A DNA stretch of 64,000 bases, from NCBI RefSeq assembly GCF_902506555.1, contig NZ_LR732707.1, positions 1,703,138 to 1,767,137 on the forward strand, read 5' to 3'. The translations under genes and the position numbers were made by a program. Under the pieces are notes generated by a model, which was given only the letters and a program-made list of their open reading frames with translations, did not search any database and was not told the origin of the DNA. Origin of the DNA: Sphingorhabdus sp. 109. GTDB taxonomy: Bacteria > Pseudomonadota > Alphaproteobacteria > Sphingomonadales > Sphingomonadaceae. Shown here piece by piece: positions 25,242 through 34,296 of this stretch. How positions within the stretch are numbered: position 1 is the first letter of the stretch; each line of letters begins with the position of its first letter.

Positions 25242-25307
25242 GAATCGGAAGTCTTTGGATTCAGGGGATTTTCACAAAATCGCGCCTCTTAAGAAAGAGT
25301 AAATTTT

Positions 25308-25327
25308 GTGCAATGCAGCACGAGTGC
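25308..25327. promoter_or_regulatory. Possible NtrC-type enhancer upstream of glnK
   Basis: GTGC-AATGCA-GCAC followed by GA-GTGC makes overlapping small palindromes about 70-90 bases upstream of the -24 element. GCAC/GTGC half-sites are those of NtrC, but their spacing is not the classical one. Weak evidence. Confidence 0.35.
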
Positions 25328-25334
25328 ATAAATT

Positions 25335-26165
25335 TTAGGCAGCACGCTCCGCCATTTTCGCGATTATTTGCGGTATGACTTTCTCGGTCTCGCGGCGGCC
25401 AATATCGATCAGTTCTTCGGCCCGGGTAAAGTTCTGGATGTCGATATGACCGACAGGCGGCGACATTGCGAAATCGGGGGGATCGAGCGCCAGCGAATAG
25501 CGGCTGAGGTTGCGCAAGGACAGCCCGACCGACGCCTTGACGATCGCCAGGCTGTTTGGTTCCTTGTTGCCCTGCTCTGCAATTCCCGCGGCAATCGAAC
25601 GGTTGAGGAAATCATCCTGCAGATTGACCGAAAGGCATAGCGCCTCCGGCGCCAGAGCCCGCACCGGCGATACCGGAACCGGCAGAGCCGCCCCTCCGTC
25701 AACGAGCAGGCGTCCTTCGTGCTGCACCGGTTTGAAAATGCCGGGCAAGGACATGGATGCACGGATTGCCGGCACCAGCTTGCCGGATTTCATCACGATC
25801 GTGTCGCCGGTACGCAGGTCTGCAGCAACCGCCGCGACCGGAAAGGGCAAATCTTCGAAGCAGAGCTGACCGAATTCGGTTTCCAGTTCTTTCTCGATAT
25901 TGCGCGCGCCCATGACCGCTCCGCGCTTGAAATGCGGGTCCATGAAGCGCAACATGTTCCGGAAGTTGACGTTACGCGCCATGTCTTCGAGATAGTCGAG
26001 CTTCCCGACCGCATAGCTCGCTCCGGTGATCGCTCCGATGGACGTGCCCGCAATCGCAGCAATTTCCAGCGGACTATCATCGATCGCCCGCAATACACCG
26101 ATATGGGTCCAACCCAGCCCCGCGCCGCCGCCCAGAGCAAGGGACAATTTGCCGGCGCCGCTCAT
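25335..26165 (-). CDS. Patatin-like phospholipase (RssA-type)
   Basis: A 276-residue serine lipase-fold protein. The oxyanion hole is GGGAGLGW (residues 12-19), the nucleophile elbow is GTSIG (S42) and the catalytic Asp is D156 in VDGGAALPVP. It is about the length of E. coli RssA and has no signal peptide, so it is probably cytoplasmic or membrane-associated. The next gene upstream (DUF2007) overlaps its start by 4 bases (TGA/ATGA type), and both follow a PNPOx-like gene; this looks like a small operon. Confidence 0.93.
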   Translation of the reverse strand: MSGAGKLSLALGGGAGLGWTHIGVLRAIDDSPLEIAAIAGTSIGAITGASYAVGKLDYLEDMARNVNFRNMLRFMDPHFKRGAVMGARNIEKELETEFGQLCFEDLPFPVAAVAADLRTGDTIVMKSGKLVPAIRASMSLPGIFKPVQHEGRLLVDGGAALPVPVSPVRALAPEALCLSVNLQDDFLNRSIAAGIAEQGNKEPNSLAIVKASVGLSLRNLSRYSLALDPPDFAMSPPVGHIDIQNFTRAEELIDIGRRETEKVIPQIIAKMAERAA

Positions 26166-26374
26166 AGCGAAACATCCTCCGCCAATATCGCCTTGGCTTC
26201 CGCCAGATCCTCGGCCAGCACCATTACCCGCGCCGGCAAGGCAATGCCTGCACCTTCGGCAATATTGACATTGCTGTCGAAACAGACCGCGCCAATTCCG
26301 GCGGATTCCAGCCGCCCGCGGATGATCTCCGCTTCGATGCCGTGCATATGACGGGACAGTTCGACCAGACTCAT
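26162..26374 (-). CDS. DUF2007 domain protein
   Basis: A 70-residue protein: LVELSRHMHGIEAEIIRGRLESAGIGAVCFD, then a valine-rich strand and LAEAKAILAED. This is the DUF2007 pattern (putative prokaryotic signal transducer, a ferredoxin-like fold). The start at 26374 lies 4 bases after the stop of the upstream oxidase gene, and its end overlaps the patatin start by 4 bases, so it is translationally linked to both. Function unknown. Confidence 0.8.
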   Translation of the reverse strand: MSLVELSRHMHGIEAEIIRGRLESAGIGAVCFDSNVNIAEGAGIALPARVMVLAEDLAEAKAILAEDVSL

Positions 26375-26378
26375 TGAT

Positions 26379-26936
26379 CTACTGCTCGCCAAAATAGCGG
26401 TCGGAAGCCCGCGTTGGCAGGCCGTCGATGCTTCTGACCCGGCCTGCGGTCTTGGTCACCCAGGCATCCGGATCGGCCTGGCGGTGATATTTGACCAAGG
26501 TCTCGCGCTCGGCCTGCATCTCCATCCGCGGCACGCCCCAGCCGCAACTGGTCTGGATATTGTCCACCTTGATGTCGAATATCTGGCGAGTGCCGGGCAG
26601 GAGATCGAAATGCGCGGCCAGTCCGTTCCAGCCTTCATCCTGCGGCAGCACCGGCTTGCCCGTGCCATAAAGCCGCATGATCAGCGCGGGATTGGCAAAA
26701 TTGTTGAACATGATGGTGATCCGGCCATCGGCGACGAGATGGGCGTGGGTCTCGTTGCCCGACCCACCAAGGTCGAGATAGGCAACGCGGTCAGGGCCGA
26801 GCACGCGAAAGGCATCATAGCCCTTGGGCGAAAGATTGATCCGGCCGTCCGCCGCCGCAGTGGCAACGAAGAACATCGGCTGCTTTGCGATGAACGCCGC
26901 ATGATCTTCATTCAGTGCATCGAAAAATTCCGCCAT
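26379..26936 (-). CDS. Pyridoxamine 5'-phosphate oxidase-family flavin-binding protein
   Basis: A 185-residue split-barrel protein. It has the N-terminal FFVATAAADGRINLSPKGYDAFRVLGP, YLDLGGSGNETHAHL and ITIMFNNFANPALIMRLYGTG typical of the PNPOx-like family that binds FMN or F420. Conserved close relatives are annotated only as pyridoxamine oxidase-family proteins; true PdxH activity is unlikely because the C-terminal PNPOx dimerisation domain is absent. It is first of a three-gene group with DUF2007 and patatin. Confidence 0.9.
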   Translation of the reverse strand: MAEFFDALNEDHAAFIAKQPMFFVATAAADGRINLSPKGYDAFRVLGPDRVAYLDLGGSGNETHAHLVADGRITIMFNNFANPALIMRLYGTGKPVLPQDEGWNGLAAHFDLLPGTRQIFDIKVDNIQTSCGWGVPRMEMQAERETLVKYHRQADPDAWVTKTAGRVRSIDGLPTRASDRYFGEQ

Positions 26937-26948
26937 GCCTCACCCTTC

Positions 26949-27455
26949 TCAGTAAAATGGGCCGCCGAACAGCAGCTTCCAGACCAACACCAGCAACCAG
27001 TGGATCACGATCACAGGCCAAAGGGACTGCGATACAATCCGGATATGGGTCAATACTATGCCGAGGATGAACGTAGCAAATAGAAACGAAGGTTGCAGGA
27101 AAATCGCCGACCATGGGGGGCCGAAGGTCAGAGCCTGAAACGGATGCCAGAGCATGAACAGAAAGGCCGCAAGCCAGCTACCCCAGCGCTGCGAAAAGGT
27201 TGCGAGCCAGGACAAGAGCACGCCGCGAAAGATCAGCTCTTCGACCAGCGCGGGGATGATAAACAGAATGAGAGCGGCCATCAGGCCCGAAGGCATGTCG
27301 AGCGCCGGCGCTAGGCGAAGCCAGCCACCGAGAAACCCGGCCAGTGCGATAATCGCTGCCGTCGGAACGGCAATCGTGAAAGCGGCTTTCCAGCGACCGG
27401 CATCGGGCCAGACGGTCAAAGCACGCCAGGTCTGCCTGACCGCGGCAATCAGCAT
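26949..27455 (-). CDS. CPBP-family intramembrane metalloprotease
   Basis: A 168-residue membrane protein of the CPBP (Abi/CAAX protease, Rce1-like) family. Motif 1 is E72-E73-LIFR77, motif 2 has H104 in FMLWHPFQAL, and the third ligand is probably H137 in GIVLTHIRI. It has about five membrane segments. Roles range from prenyl-protein processing to bacteriocin immunity; the substrate is unknown. It sits 5 bases after the DUF924 gene stop and 12 bases before the PNPOx-like gene, all on the minus strand. Confidence 0.9.
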   Translation of the reverse strand: MLIAAVRQTWRALTVWPDAGRWKAAFTIAVPTAAIIALAGFLGGWLRLAPALDMPSGLMAALILFIIPALVEELIFRGVLLSWLATFSQRWGSWLAAFLFMLWHPFQALTFGPPWSAIFLQPSFLFATFILGIVLTHIRIVSQSLWPVIVIHWLLVLVWKLLFGGPFY

Positions 27456-27460
27456 CGGCG

Positions 27461-27994
27461 TTACCAGCTCGCCCCAGCATCGACCGCCGCTTGTTCTCCG
27501 GCGCGGAACTGGCGTCCGAGAATTTTGTTGCGATGCGGGAAGCGTCCGAATTTCGCAATCACGTCCCGATGCTCGTTGGCATATTTCTGCTGCTTGCCCA
27601 ATTTGGTGAAAAGGGTCACAGACCGGTTCTGTAACTGGAGATCCTCGGCATGCATGAACGGCATATACAGGAACGGCCGCCGATCCTCCGGCAATTGCTG
27701 ATCCAGTTCCATATCCACTGCTTGTTCAGCGATCTGCTGCGCCAGATGGTCGGTTGCATAGGCGTCGGCACTATCGCGGAACATGTTGCGCGGGAACTGG
27801 TCAAACAGGATGACGGCAGCCAGAGCGTTCTCCGGAGAGGACAGGAAATCGTCCGCTGTCTTCGATTTCAGCTCTTCCCAGAGTTCGAGAAACCGCTCCT
27901 CGGTCTGCTCGTCCGTGGCATCGCTCCTGGTCCACCAGTCCTCTGGGTCCAGCTCGTCAAACCAGAAGGATAATATGTCAGCAGGCCAGTTCAT
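27461..27994 (-). CDS. DUF924 family protein
   Basis: A 177-residue soluble protein. It shows the DUF924 hallmarks ILSFWFDELDPEDWW at the N-terminus, AAVILFDQFPRNMFRD in the middle, FLYMPFMHAEDLQLQN, and the C-terminal KFGRFPHRNKILGR. It is predicted to be all-helical and TPR-like; the biochemical role is not known. The start MNWPADI at 27994 is chosen as the typical one; an ATG 12 codons upstream would overlap the tldD stop. Confidence 0.9.
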   Translation of the reverse strand: MNWPADILSFWFDELDPEDWWTRSDATDEQTEERFLELWEELKSKTADDFLSSPENALAAVILFDQFPRNMFRDSADAYATDHLAQQIAEQAVDMELDQQLPEDRRPFLYMPFMHAEDLQLQNRSVTLFTKLGKQQKYANEHRDVIAKFGRFPHRNKILGRQFRAGEQAAVDAGASW

Positions 27995-28016
27995 GGGAAC
28001 GCAATCGATCCTTTCG

Positions 28017-29444
28017 TCAAGCCGTGCCACCGACGGTCAGGGCGTCTACCAGCAAGGTCGGCTGGCCAACACCGGCGGGGACGGACTGGCCGCCCTTGCC
28101 ACACATGCCGATGCCTTCGTCGAGCGCCATGTCATTGCCAATACCGGAAACCTTGGTCAGCACGGTCGGCCCATCGCCAATCAGCGTTGCGCCCTTGATA
28201 GGAGCGCCCAGCTTGCCGTTTTCAATCTTGTACGCCTCGGTACAGGAGAAGACGAACTTGCCGGAGACAATATCCACCTGCCCGCCGCCGAAGCTTTTCG
28301 CATAAATGCCGTTCTTGACCCGGCTCATCAATTCGTCGGGATCATCCTTGCCGCCCCGCATGAACGTATTGGTCATCCGCGGCATCGGCGCATGGGCGTA
28401 GCTTTCCCGGCGGCCGTTCCCGGTCGCCGGCACGCCCATCAGGCGGGCGTTCAGCCGGTCCTGCATATAGCATTTCAATATGCCATCCTCGATCAGGACA
28501 TTTTCCTGTGTCGGCGTGCCTTCGTCATCAATGCTCAGCGAGCCGCGCCGCTCCTTGATCGAACCGTCATCGACCACGGTGACGCCCGGTGCCGCCACGC
28601 GCTCGCCAATCTTGCCGGAAAAGGCACTGGTGCCCTTGCGGTTGAAGTCGCCTTCAAGGCCATGGCCGATGGCTTCGTGCAATATGATGCCGGGCCAGCC
28701 GGGGCCGAGCAAAACGGTCTGTTCACCCGCTGGCGCGTCCACGCTCTCGAGATTGACCAGAGCCTGCGCCAGAGCCTCATCGACTGCACGGTTCCAGCGC
28801 GCTTCCTCGAACAAATCGTCGTAAAGATAGCGTCCGCCCATGCCGAAGCTGCCGCTTTCGCGCCGGCCGTTCTGTTCCGCTACGATCGAAACATTGAGCC
28901 GTACCAGAGGCCGAACATCGGTGGCGACAAAGCCATCAGGACGAACAATTTCGACGACACTCCAGCTGCCGGACAGGCCAACGGAAACCTGCGAGACGCG
29001 GGGATCGCGCGCGCGGGCAGCGGTATCAATCTGCTGGCAAAGCGCAACTTTCTTGGCGAAGGGTATCGCCTCCAGCGGATTCGCCTCGCCATAGAGATGC
29101 CGGTTACTGCCGCGCGGCGGCGGGGCTTTCTGCCCCTTGGCCGGATCGAGCAATTGCAGGGTCTGGGCTGCGCGTTTTATCGCCGCTTCGCTGGTGTCGT
29201 TACTGTAGGAAAAACCCGTCATCTCGCCGGATACCCCGCGCAGGCCGAACCCGCTATCGGTACTGTAGTCCGCGGTCTTCAGACGGCCGTCGTCAAAACC
29301 GAAGCTCTCCATAGCGCTATATTGCAGATAGAGTTCACCATCGTCGCATGCAGACAGACTCTCGGCAACGAGCGTCTTGGCACGCTCCGGGTCAAGGCCG
29401 TCGGGACGATAAAGAAATGAGCGGGGATCGAGCTTTTCTGTCAT
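28017..29444 (-). CDS. tldD: Metalloprotease TldD
   Basis: A 475-residue subunit of the TldD/TldE (PmbA) zinc protease that degrades unfolded peptides, matures microcin B17 and removes leader peptides. The metal site is HEAIGH (residues 256-261) followed by GLEGDFNRKG. The family segments DDGSIKERRGSLSIDDEGTPTQ and MGVPATGNGRRESYAHAP are also clear. The partner tldE/pmbA is not next to it, as is usual. It starts with ATG at 29444; the short distance to the zinc-ribbon gene (48 bases) suggests separate or read-through transcription. Confidence 0.96.
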   Translation of the reverse strand: MTEKLDPRSFLYRPDGLDPERAKTLVAESLSACDDGELYLQYSAMESFGFDDGRLKTADYSTDSGFGLRGVSGEMTGFSYSNDTSEAAIKRAAQTLQLLDPAKGQKAPPPRGSNRHLYGEANPLEAIPFAKKVALCQQIDTAARARDPRVSQVSVGLSGSWSVVEIVRPDGFVATDVRPLVRLNVSIVAEQNGRRESGSFGMGGRYLYDDLFEEARWNRAVDEALAQALVNLESVDAPAGEQTVLLGPGWPGIILHEAIGHGLEGDFNRKGTSAFSGKIGERVAAPGVTVVDDGSIKERRGSLSIDDEGTPTQENVLIEDGILKCYMQDRLNARLMGVPATGNGRRESYAHAPMPRMTNTFMRGGKDDPDELMSRVKNGIYAKSFGGGQVDIVSGKFVFSCTEAYKIENGKLGAPIKGATLIGDGPTVLTKVSGIGNDMALDEGIGMCGKGGQSVPAGVGQPTLLVDALTVGGTA

Positions 29445-29492
29445 CCCGTATATATAGAAATATATTGAGGAGCTTACACCCCCTATGTCGGA

Positions 29493-29702
29493 TTAATCTT
29501 TGGCGAGTGCCGGGGAGATGTCAGCGGGGCCGCCGATCAGAACGAATCGCCGGTCGCAATAGCCGCATTCGACATAGCCCTTTTCGTCAATTTCCAGCCA
29601 GACGCGGGGGTGGCCCAAGGCAGCGCCGCCCGGGATATCGGTGGCTCCGTCGCAGGATACGCGTTTTTTCGAGGTTTTGACGATTTCGGGAGTTTCAATC
29701 AT
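29493..29702 (-). CDS. Zinc-finger (zf-CHCC / NDUFS6-like) protein
   Basis: A 69-residue protein with the zf-CHCC pattern: Cys in RVSCDG, then GHPRVWLEI, and [13 protein letters not shown] (C-H-C-C ligands). In mitochondria the related NDUFS6 is a zinc subunit of complex I; in Alphaproteobacteria such stand-alone proteins are conserved and are a plausible accessory factor of NADH dehydrogenase. It starts at ATG 29702. Confidence 0.88.
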   Translation of the reverse strand: MIETPEIVKTSKKRVSCDGATDIPGGAALGHPRVWLEIDEKGYVECGYCDRRFVLIGGPADISPALAKD

Positions 29703-29770
29703 GGCGGTGAATTAGCAACAGATTTGCGGGCGCGCAATATTTTCTCACGCCCGTCTGCAATGATACAATA

Positions 29771-30316
29771 TCATTGATAATCGACAGTCATGATGAAGGA
29801 CCCGCGATAGGCCCCCGTCTGCTGATTGCCATTCACGCGCAACCGCCCGCCGACCGTCAGATTATAAATGCCGAGTGTCCCCAGCAGACCGCGAACGAAC
29901 GTGCTGAAATTCCGGTTTCCGTTGCCGATCGCAAGCTGGTCCACCCGCATCTGGTCCGTGCCGTTCGTATGGGTTACCATCAAGGACCCGGGGATCGATA
30001 TTTCGACGATCTGGTTCGGCCCGCCATAGATTATGAAATTGGCCGGACCGGTCACGCCACCGGCCAGCGTCGCATCACCCGTAGTCGATACATTGCCGTT
30101 GCGGGTATCGACGGTGACGGTGCCATTTCCGGTTCCGGATATGATATTGCCATATCGCAGATCCTGGGTCTTCACCACGGATAGCGGACCTATGGTCACC
30201 GCCCGGGCATCGGTATTGCTAGCCTGGGCAAAGGCGGCCGGCGAACCTGTCAGAATGACAAGCACGACGAAAAGGCCACCAATCAGGCGTGGTAAGATTT
30301 GTTCTCTGGTCATCAC
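29771..30316 (-). CDS. DUF4402 secreted protein
   Basis: A 181-residue exported protein. Residues 1-30 are a signal peptide ending AFAQA. The mature beta-rich part carries LSVVKTQDLRYGNIISGTG near its start and ends GSFIMTVDYQ, as in DUF4402 proteins, which are small surface or pilus-like beta-sandwich proteins. The many Gly, Thr and Asn residues fit a secreted adhesin-like fold. There is no chaperone or usher gene next to it. The start could be the first or second Met. Confidence 0.85.
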   Translation of the reverse strand: MMTREQILPRLIGGLFVVLVILTGSPAAFAQASNTDARAVTIGPLSVVKTQDLRYGNIISGTGNGTVTVDTRNGNVSTTGDATLAGGVTGPANFIIYGGPNQIVEISIPGSLMVTHTNGTDQMRVDQLAIGNGNRNFSTFVRGLLGTLGIYNLTVGGRLRVNGNQQTGAYRGSFIMTVDYQ

Positions 30317-30721
30317 AAAATCTGTCCTATATCGGTTGTTAACTCTCTTATATCGATAGGTGTAACTTTATCTTTATCCGCATGGTTAAATTCATCGTAA
30401 CCTTTTAAGATAACGACGTATAATATTGATATTATTTGATAATATTATTCATTCTGCCGCCAACAAGTTCACCCAATATCCTGTTGACCGGCCGCATTTT
30501 CTTTCTCCCATATTGTTTACGGGCTAGCCGGAAGACATGAAGCAAATGGGCCGAAAACATGGTTAACGGAGCGGTTACCAATTGATGCGAACCCGCATAT
30601 TGGTTGGACAAGCATGATAGCACCCCGGCATCACAGCCTGCTCAGGATGCTGCCTGCCCCTCCATGTTACGCTCCTGCCAAAGCCTTTGATTATGAGAAT
30701 TAAACTGGGTATGCCGCCCGA
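30317..30721. other. AT-rich intergenic region
   Basis: About 405 bases upstream of two divergent genes (DUF4402 and ABC ATPase). The middle part (30340-30460) is much richer in A and T than its surroundings, with many short TTATAT/ATAATATT-like repeats. One 63-codon open frame (30432-30623) has no family resemblance. I see no RNA gene. Confidence 0.5.
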
Positions 30722-31660
30722 ATGAATGATGCAGCAATATCGATACAGAATCTTTCCAAAACATATGCCGGCGGCAAACAGGCGTTGGACGATGTCAGCT
30801 TTGACGTACCGCGCGGTTCGATTTTCGGACTATTGGGCCCCAATGGTGCCGGCAAGTCGACATTGATCAACATCCTCTCCGGGATGGTGCGCAAGACGAG
30901 TGGCAGTGCCAGCATCTGGGGCTTCGATATCGATGACAGCCCGCGCAACGCGAAAGCGTCGATCGGCATCGTTCCGCAGGAAATCATCTTCGATCCGTTT
31001 TTCACGCCCTCAGAAGCATTGGAAGTGCAGGCCGGCCTCTACGGCGTCCCGAAAGCGAAGCGCCGGACCATGGAATTGCTGCGCGCCGTCCATCTGGAAG
31101 ACAAGGCCGACGCCTACGCCCGGACGCTGTCGGGCGGGATGAAGCGGCGGCTGCTGGTGGCCAAGGCCATGGTCCATTCGCCGCCGATACTGGTGCTCGA
31201 CGAACCGACCGCGGGCGTCGACATCGATCTGCGCCAGCAGCTCTGGGAATATGTGGTGGAACTCAACAAGGCCGGCGTTACCATCGTGCTGACAACGCAT
31301 TATCTCGAGGAAGCGGAAAATCTCTGCGAGCGGATCGCGATTATCAATCACGGCAAGCTGATCGCCAACAAGCCGACGCCCGAACTGGTCGATATGGCGC
31401 GTGAAAAGCTGGTCGAACTGACGCTGGACCGCGACATCAGCAAGGCACAGGATGCGGTTTCTTTTGCCAATGACCTATTTGAAAAGGCCGAAATCATTGG
31501 TCCCCGCACGGTTGCCGTCACCTATAACAAGGACCGGACCAATGCCGGTGGCGTTATGGCAGCGATCCAAGAACGCGGGTTCGCGATCGTCGACGTCACC
31601 ACCCGGGAAGCGGATCTTGAGGATGTGTTTCTCAACCTGACCCGCGCCAAAGCGGCATGA
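30722..31660 (+). CDS. ABC transporter ATP-binding protein (ABC-2 type, YadG-like)
   Basis: A 312-residue ATPase. Walker A GPNGAGKST is at about residues 39-47, the signature is LSGGMKRRLLVAKA, Walker B is ILVLDEPTAGVD and the switch is TTHYLEEAE. The C-terminal 80 residues form the extra domain seen in ABC-2 exporters. No permease gene is adjacent: the next gene is nadB, whose start overlaps the stop (ATGA 31657-31660). The partner permease must be encoded elsewhere or this is an unusual arrangement. The substrate is unknown. Confidence 0.93.
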   Translation: MNDAAISIQNLSKTYAGGKQALDDVSFDVPRGSIFGLLGPNGAGKSTLINILSGMVRKTSGSASIWGFDIDDSPRNAKASIGIVPQEIIFDPFFTPSEALEVQAGLYGVPKAKRRTMELLRAVHLEDKADAYARTLSGGMKRRLLVAKAMVHSPPILVLDEPTAGVDIDLRQQLWEYVVELNKAGVTIVLTTHYLEEAENLCERIAIINHGKLIANKPTPELVDMAREKLVELTLDRDISKAQDAVSFANDLFEKAEIIGPRTVAVTYNKDRTNAGGVMAAIQERGFAIVDVTTREADLEDVFLNLTRAKAA

Positions 31661-33249
31661 ATCACGATGTCATCATTGTCGGGTCCGGCGCAGCCGGACT
31701 GAGCGCGGCGATCACGCTCGCCCGTACCCACAAGGTGCTGGTGCTGGCCAAGGGTGAACTGACCGGCGGCTCCACAGCCTGGGCGCAGGGTGGGATTGCC
31801 GCCGTACTCGACGCCGGTGACACGTTCGAGAACCATATCAACGACACGATGGTCGCCGGTGCCGGTCTCAATCGCCGCAAAACGGTTGAATTTGTCGTCG
31901 AAAATGCGCCGGCCGCGATTGAGCGGCTGGAGGATATGGGGGTGCCGTTCAACAAGGAAGCGGAAGTCCTCCACCTGACCCGCGAGGGCGGCCACAGCCA
32001 CCGGCGGATCGTCCATGTCGACGACGCTACCGGCTGGGCGGTGCAGGAAGCCTTGCAGAATACCGCTGCGGCCCACCCGAACATCACGCTACGCCCGCAT
32101 ATGGTAGCGATCGACCTGATCGTCGACCGCCATGCGGAGGCGCCGACCGGCGCGAAAAATGTCTGGGGCGTCTATGCGCTGAACAACGAAACCGGCCATG
32201 TCGAGACGCTGACTTCGCGCGCGACGATCATGGCGAGCGGCGGAGCCGGACGGACCTATCTGTTCTCGACCGCCCCGCGCGGCGCGACCGGCGACGGCAT
32301 CGCCATGGCTTGGCGCGCGGGTGCACGGGTTTCCAATATGGAGATGATGCAGTTTCACCCGACCTGCCTCTATAATCTCGAGGTCAAGAATTTCCTGATC
32401 ACCGAAGCGGTGCGCGGCGAAGGCGGGCATCTCAAACTGCCGGCCGATGCCGGCGACGAAGCCGGTGACCGCTTCATGCAGCGCTTCGATCCGGAACGGA
32501 TGGAACTGGCCCCGCGCGATATTGTCGCGCGCGCCAACGACCACGAGATCAAGCGGCTCGGGCTCGACTATGTCCATCTCGACATCTCGCACCGCGATCC
32601 GGAATTTGTGAAGGGGCATTTCCCGAATATCTATGACAAGCTGATTGGCCTTGGCATCGATATGACAACCGGGCCGATCCCTGTGGTTCCCGCACAACAT
32701 TATACCTGCGGCGGGATATTGATCGATCTGGCCGGCCGCACCGACTTGCCCGGCCTTTATGCAGCGGGTGAAGCCAGCGAAAGCGGCCTGCACGGTGCCA
32801 ACCGGCTGGCCTCCAACAGCCTGCTCGAATGTTTCGTCTTCGGTGACGCGGCGGCGCGGGATATTGCCGAACACTGGGACGAGCTCCCTGCTCCGCCGGC
32901 GATCCGGCCATGGGACGAAAGCCGCGTCACCGACAGCGACGAGGAGGTGGTGATCAAGCAGACCTGGACCGAAATCCGCCGCTTCATGTGGAATTATGTC
33001 GGCATTGTTCGCACCACCAAGAGGCTCGAGCGGGCCCAGAATCGCATTAACCTGCTGCGCGAGGAAGTTGAGGAATATTACAGCAATTTCCGCGTGACCC
33101 AGGATCTGATCGAACTGCGCAACCTGATCGAAGTTGCGGATCTGATCGTGAAGTCAGCCCTGGCGAGGAAGGAAAGCCGGGGCTTGCACTATATCACCGA
33201 TTATCCGGACCTGCTGCCCGAGGCGGTGGATACGGTGCTGGTGCCTTAA
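31657..33249 (+). CDS. nadB: L-aspartate oxidase (NAD biosynthesis)
   Basis: A 530-residue flavoenzyme that oxidises L-aspartate to iminoaspartate, the first step of de novo NAD synthesis. The FAD-binding DVIIVGSGAAGLSAAITLA is at residues 3-21. STAWAQGGIAAVLD, MMQFHPTCLYN, PAQHYTCGG (active site) and LPGLYAAGEASESGLHGANR are characteristic of NadB rather than of succinate dehydrogenase. The length is typical. nadA and nadC are not in the window. Its start overlaps the ABC ATPase stop by 4 bases, implying translational coupling. Confidence 0.96.
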   Translation: MNHDVIIVGSGAAGLSAAITLARTHKVLVLAKGELTGGSTAWAQGGIAAVLDAGDTFENHINDTMVAGAGLNRRKTVEFVVENAPAAIERLEDMGVPFNKEAEVLHLTREGGHSHRRIVHVDDATGWAVQEALQNTAAAHPNITLRPHMVAIDLIVDRHAEAPTGAKNVWGVYALNNETGHVETLTSRATIMASGGAGRTYLFSTAPRGATGDGIAMAWRAGARVSNMEMMQFHPTCLYNLEVKNFLITEAVRGEGGHLKLPADAGDEAGDRFMQRFDPERMELAPRDIVARANDHEIKRLGLDYVHLDISHRDPEFVKGHFPNIYDKLIGLGIDMTTGPIPVVPAQHYTCGGILIDLAGRTDLPGLYAAGEASESGLHGANRLASNSLLECFVFGDAAARDIAEHWDELPAPPAIRPWDESRVTDSDEEVVIKQTWTEIRRFMWNYVGIVRTTKRLERAQNRINLLREEVEEYYSNFRVTQDLIELRNLIEVADLIVKSALARKESRGLHYITDYPDLLPEAVDTVLVP

Positions 33250-33285
33250 ACCGGATTCCAGTCTGGCCGATCGCAGGCACTCGCG

Positions 33286-34296
33286 TCAATTGTCCAGCAC
33301 GATACGATAGCGCGCCTCCCCGCTCTCCAGATGCGCCAGCGCCTCGTTGATCTTCTCGAAGGGGAAATGCTCGGTAACAGCTTTGATATTATGGCGCGCG
33401 CAAAACTCAAGCATGTCGGCAAGTGTCCGAGGGCTCCCGACGAGGGAGGAAGAAAGCGACAATTGGGAAAACATCAGAGGCATCAGCTGCAACTCGGCAG
33501 GCACAGCCTGAACGCCGAGAAAGTGCAATCGGCCTTTTGGCTTCAGCATGGCAATAATGGCATTCCAGTCCAGTGCCACATCGACCGTGCTCAAAATCAC
33601 GTCGAAGCTGCCTGCTGCCGCGGCTATCGCTTCGGGGTCGCGGGAATTGATTACATCATGGGCACCGAAAGCCATGGCTTCGTCATTTTTGGAGGCACTG
33701 GACGTCAGCGCCGTGACATGGCAGCCCCAAGCCTTGCCGAATTGTAATGCCAGATGCCCCAGGCCGCCAATACCCAGCACAGCGATGCGGTCGGTTGGCT
33801 TGATGTCAAATTTTACAAAGGGATTAAACACGGTGATGCCTGCGCAGAACAATGGCCCTGCATCCCGGGAATCCAGTCCGTCCGGCAATTTTATCACGCT
33901 GACGCCCGACGCCCGGACGATGTCCGCAAATGCCCCGTGACGGCCGGGTGACACTGTAGACTGCACGGTCTCGCAGAGATTGTGATCGCCGTTCAGGCAT
34001 TGTGAACAGGTCATGCAATAATGCGAATGGCCGCCCAGCCCGACGCGGTCGCCTGTCTTGACATGTGTCACTTCAGCGCCCGTCTCGATCACGGTGCCGG
34101 TGGCTTCATGCCCGCCGACAAAGGGAAATTCGGTGATGCCCCAGGCGTTGTTGCGCAAGCTGAGGTCGGTATGGCAGAGACCGCAATGCTCGACCCTGAT
34201 ATCGATATCGTGGGAGCCCAAAGGCCCCAGTTGATATTCGAACGGTTCCAGCTGGTTTCCGGCCTGAGGGGCTGCAAATGCCTTTACAGTGCGCAT
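33286..34296 (-). CDS. Zinc-dependent alcohol dehydrogenase (YahK/cinnamyl-type)
   Basis: A 336-residue medium-chain dehydrogenase. Catalytic zinc ligands are in HCGLCHTDLS and GGHEATG. The structural zinc site has CMTCSQCLNGDHNLCE. The NADP-binding motif is GIGGLGHLALQFG. This spacing fits the YahK/CAD group of broad-range NADPH aldehyde reductases. It stands alone on the minus strand. It starts with ATG at 34296 after CAGGAGAATC. Confidence 0.94.
   Translation of the reverse strand: MRTVKAFAAPQAGNQLEPFEYQLGPLGSHDIDIRVEHCGLCHTDLSLRNNAWGITEFPFVGGHEATGTVIETGAEVTHVKTGDRVGLGGHSHYCMTCSQCLNGDHNLCETVQSTVSPGRHGAFADIVRASGVSVIKLPDGLDSRDAGPLFCAGITVFNPFVKFDIKPTDRIAVLGIGGLGHLALQFGKAWGCHVTALTSSASKNDEAMAFGAHDVINSRDPEAIAAAAGSFDVILSTVDVALDWNAIIAMLKPKGRLHFLGVQAVPAELQLMPLMFSQLSLSSSLVGSPRTLADMLEFCARHNIKAVTEHFPFEKINEALAHLESGEARYRIVLDN

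Noticed and set aside
30432-30623. A 63-codon minus-strand frame in AT-rich intergenic DNA
   Set aside because: No ribosome site, no family resemblance, no composition support; probably chance.
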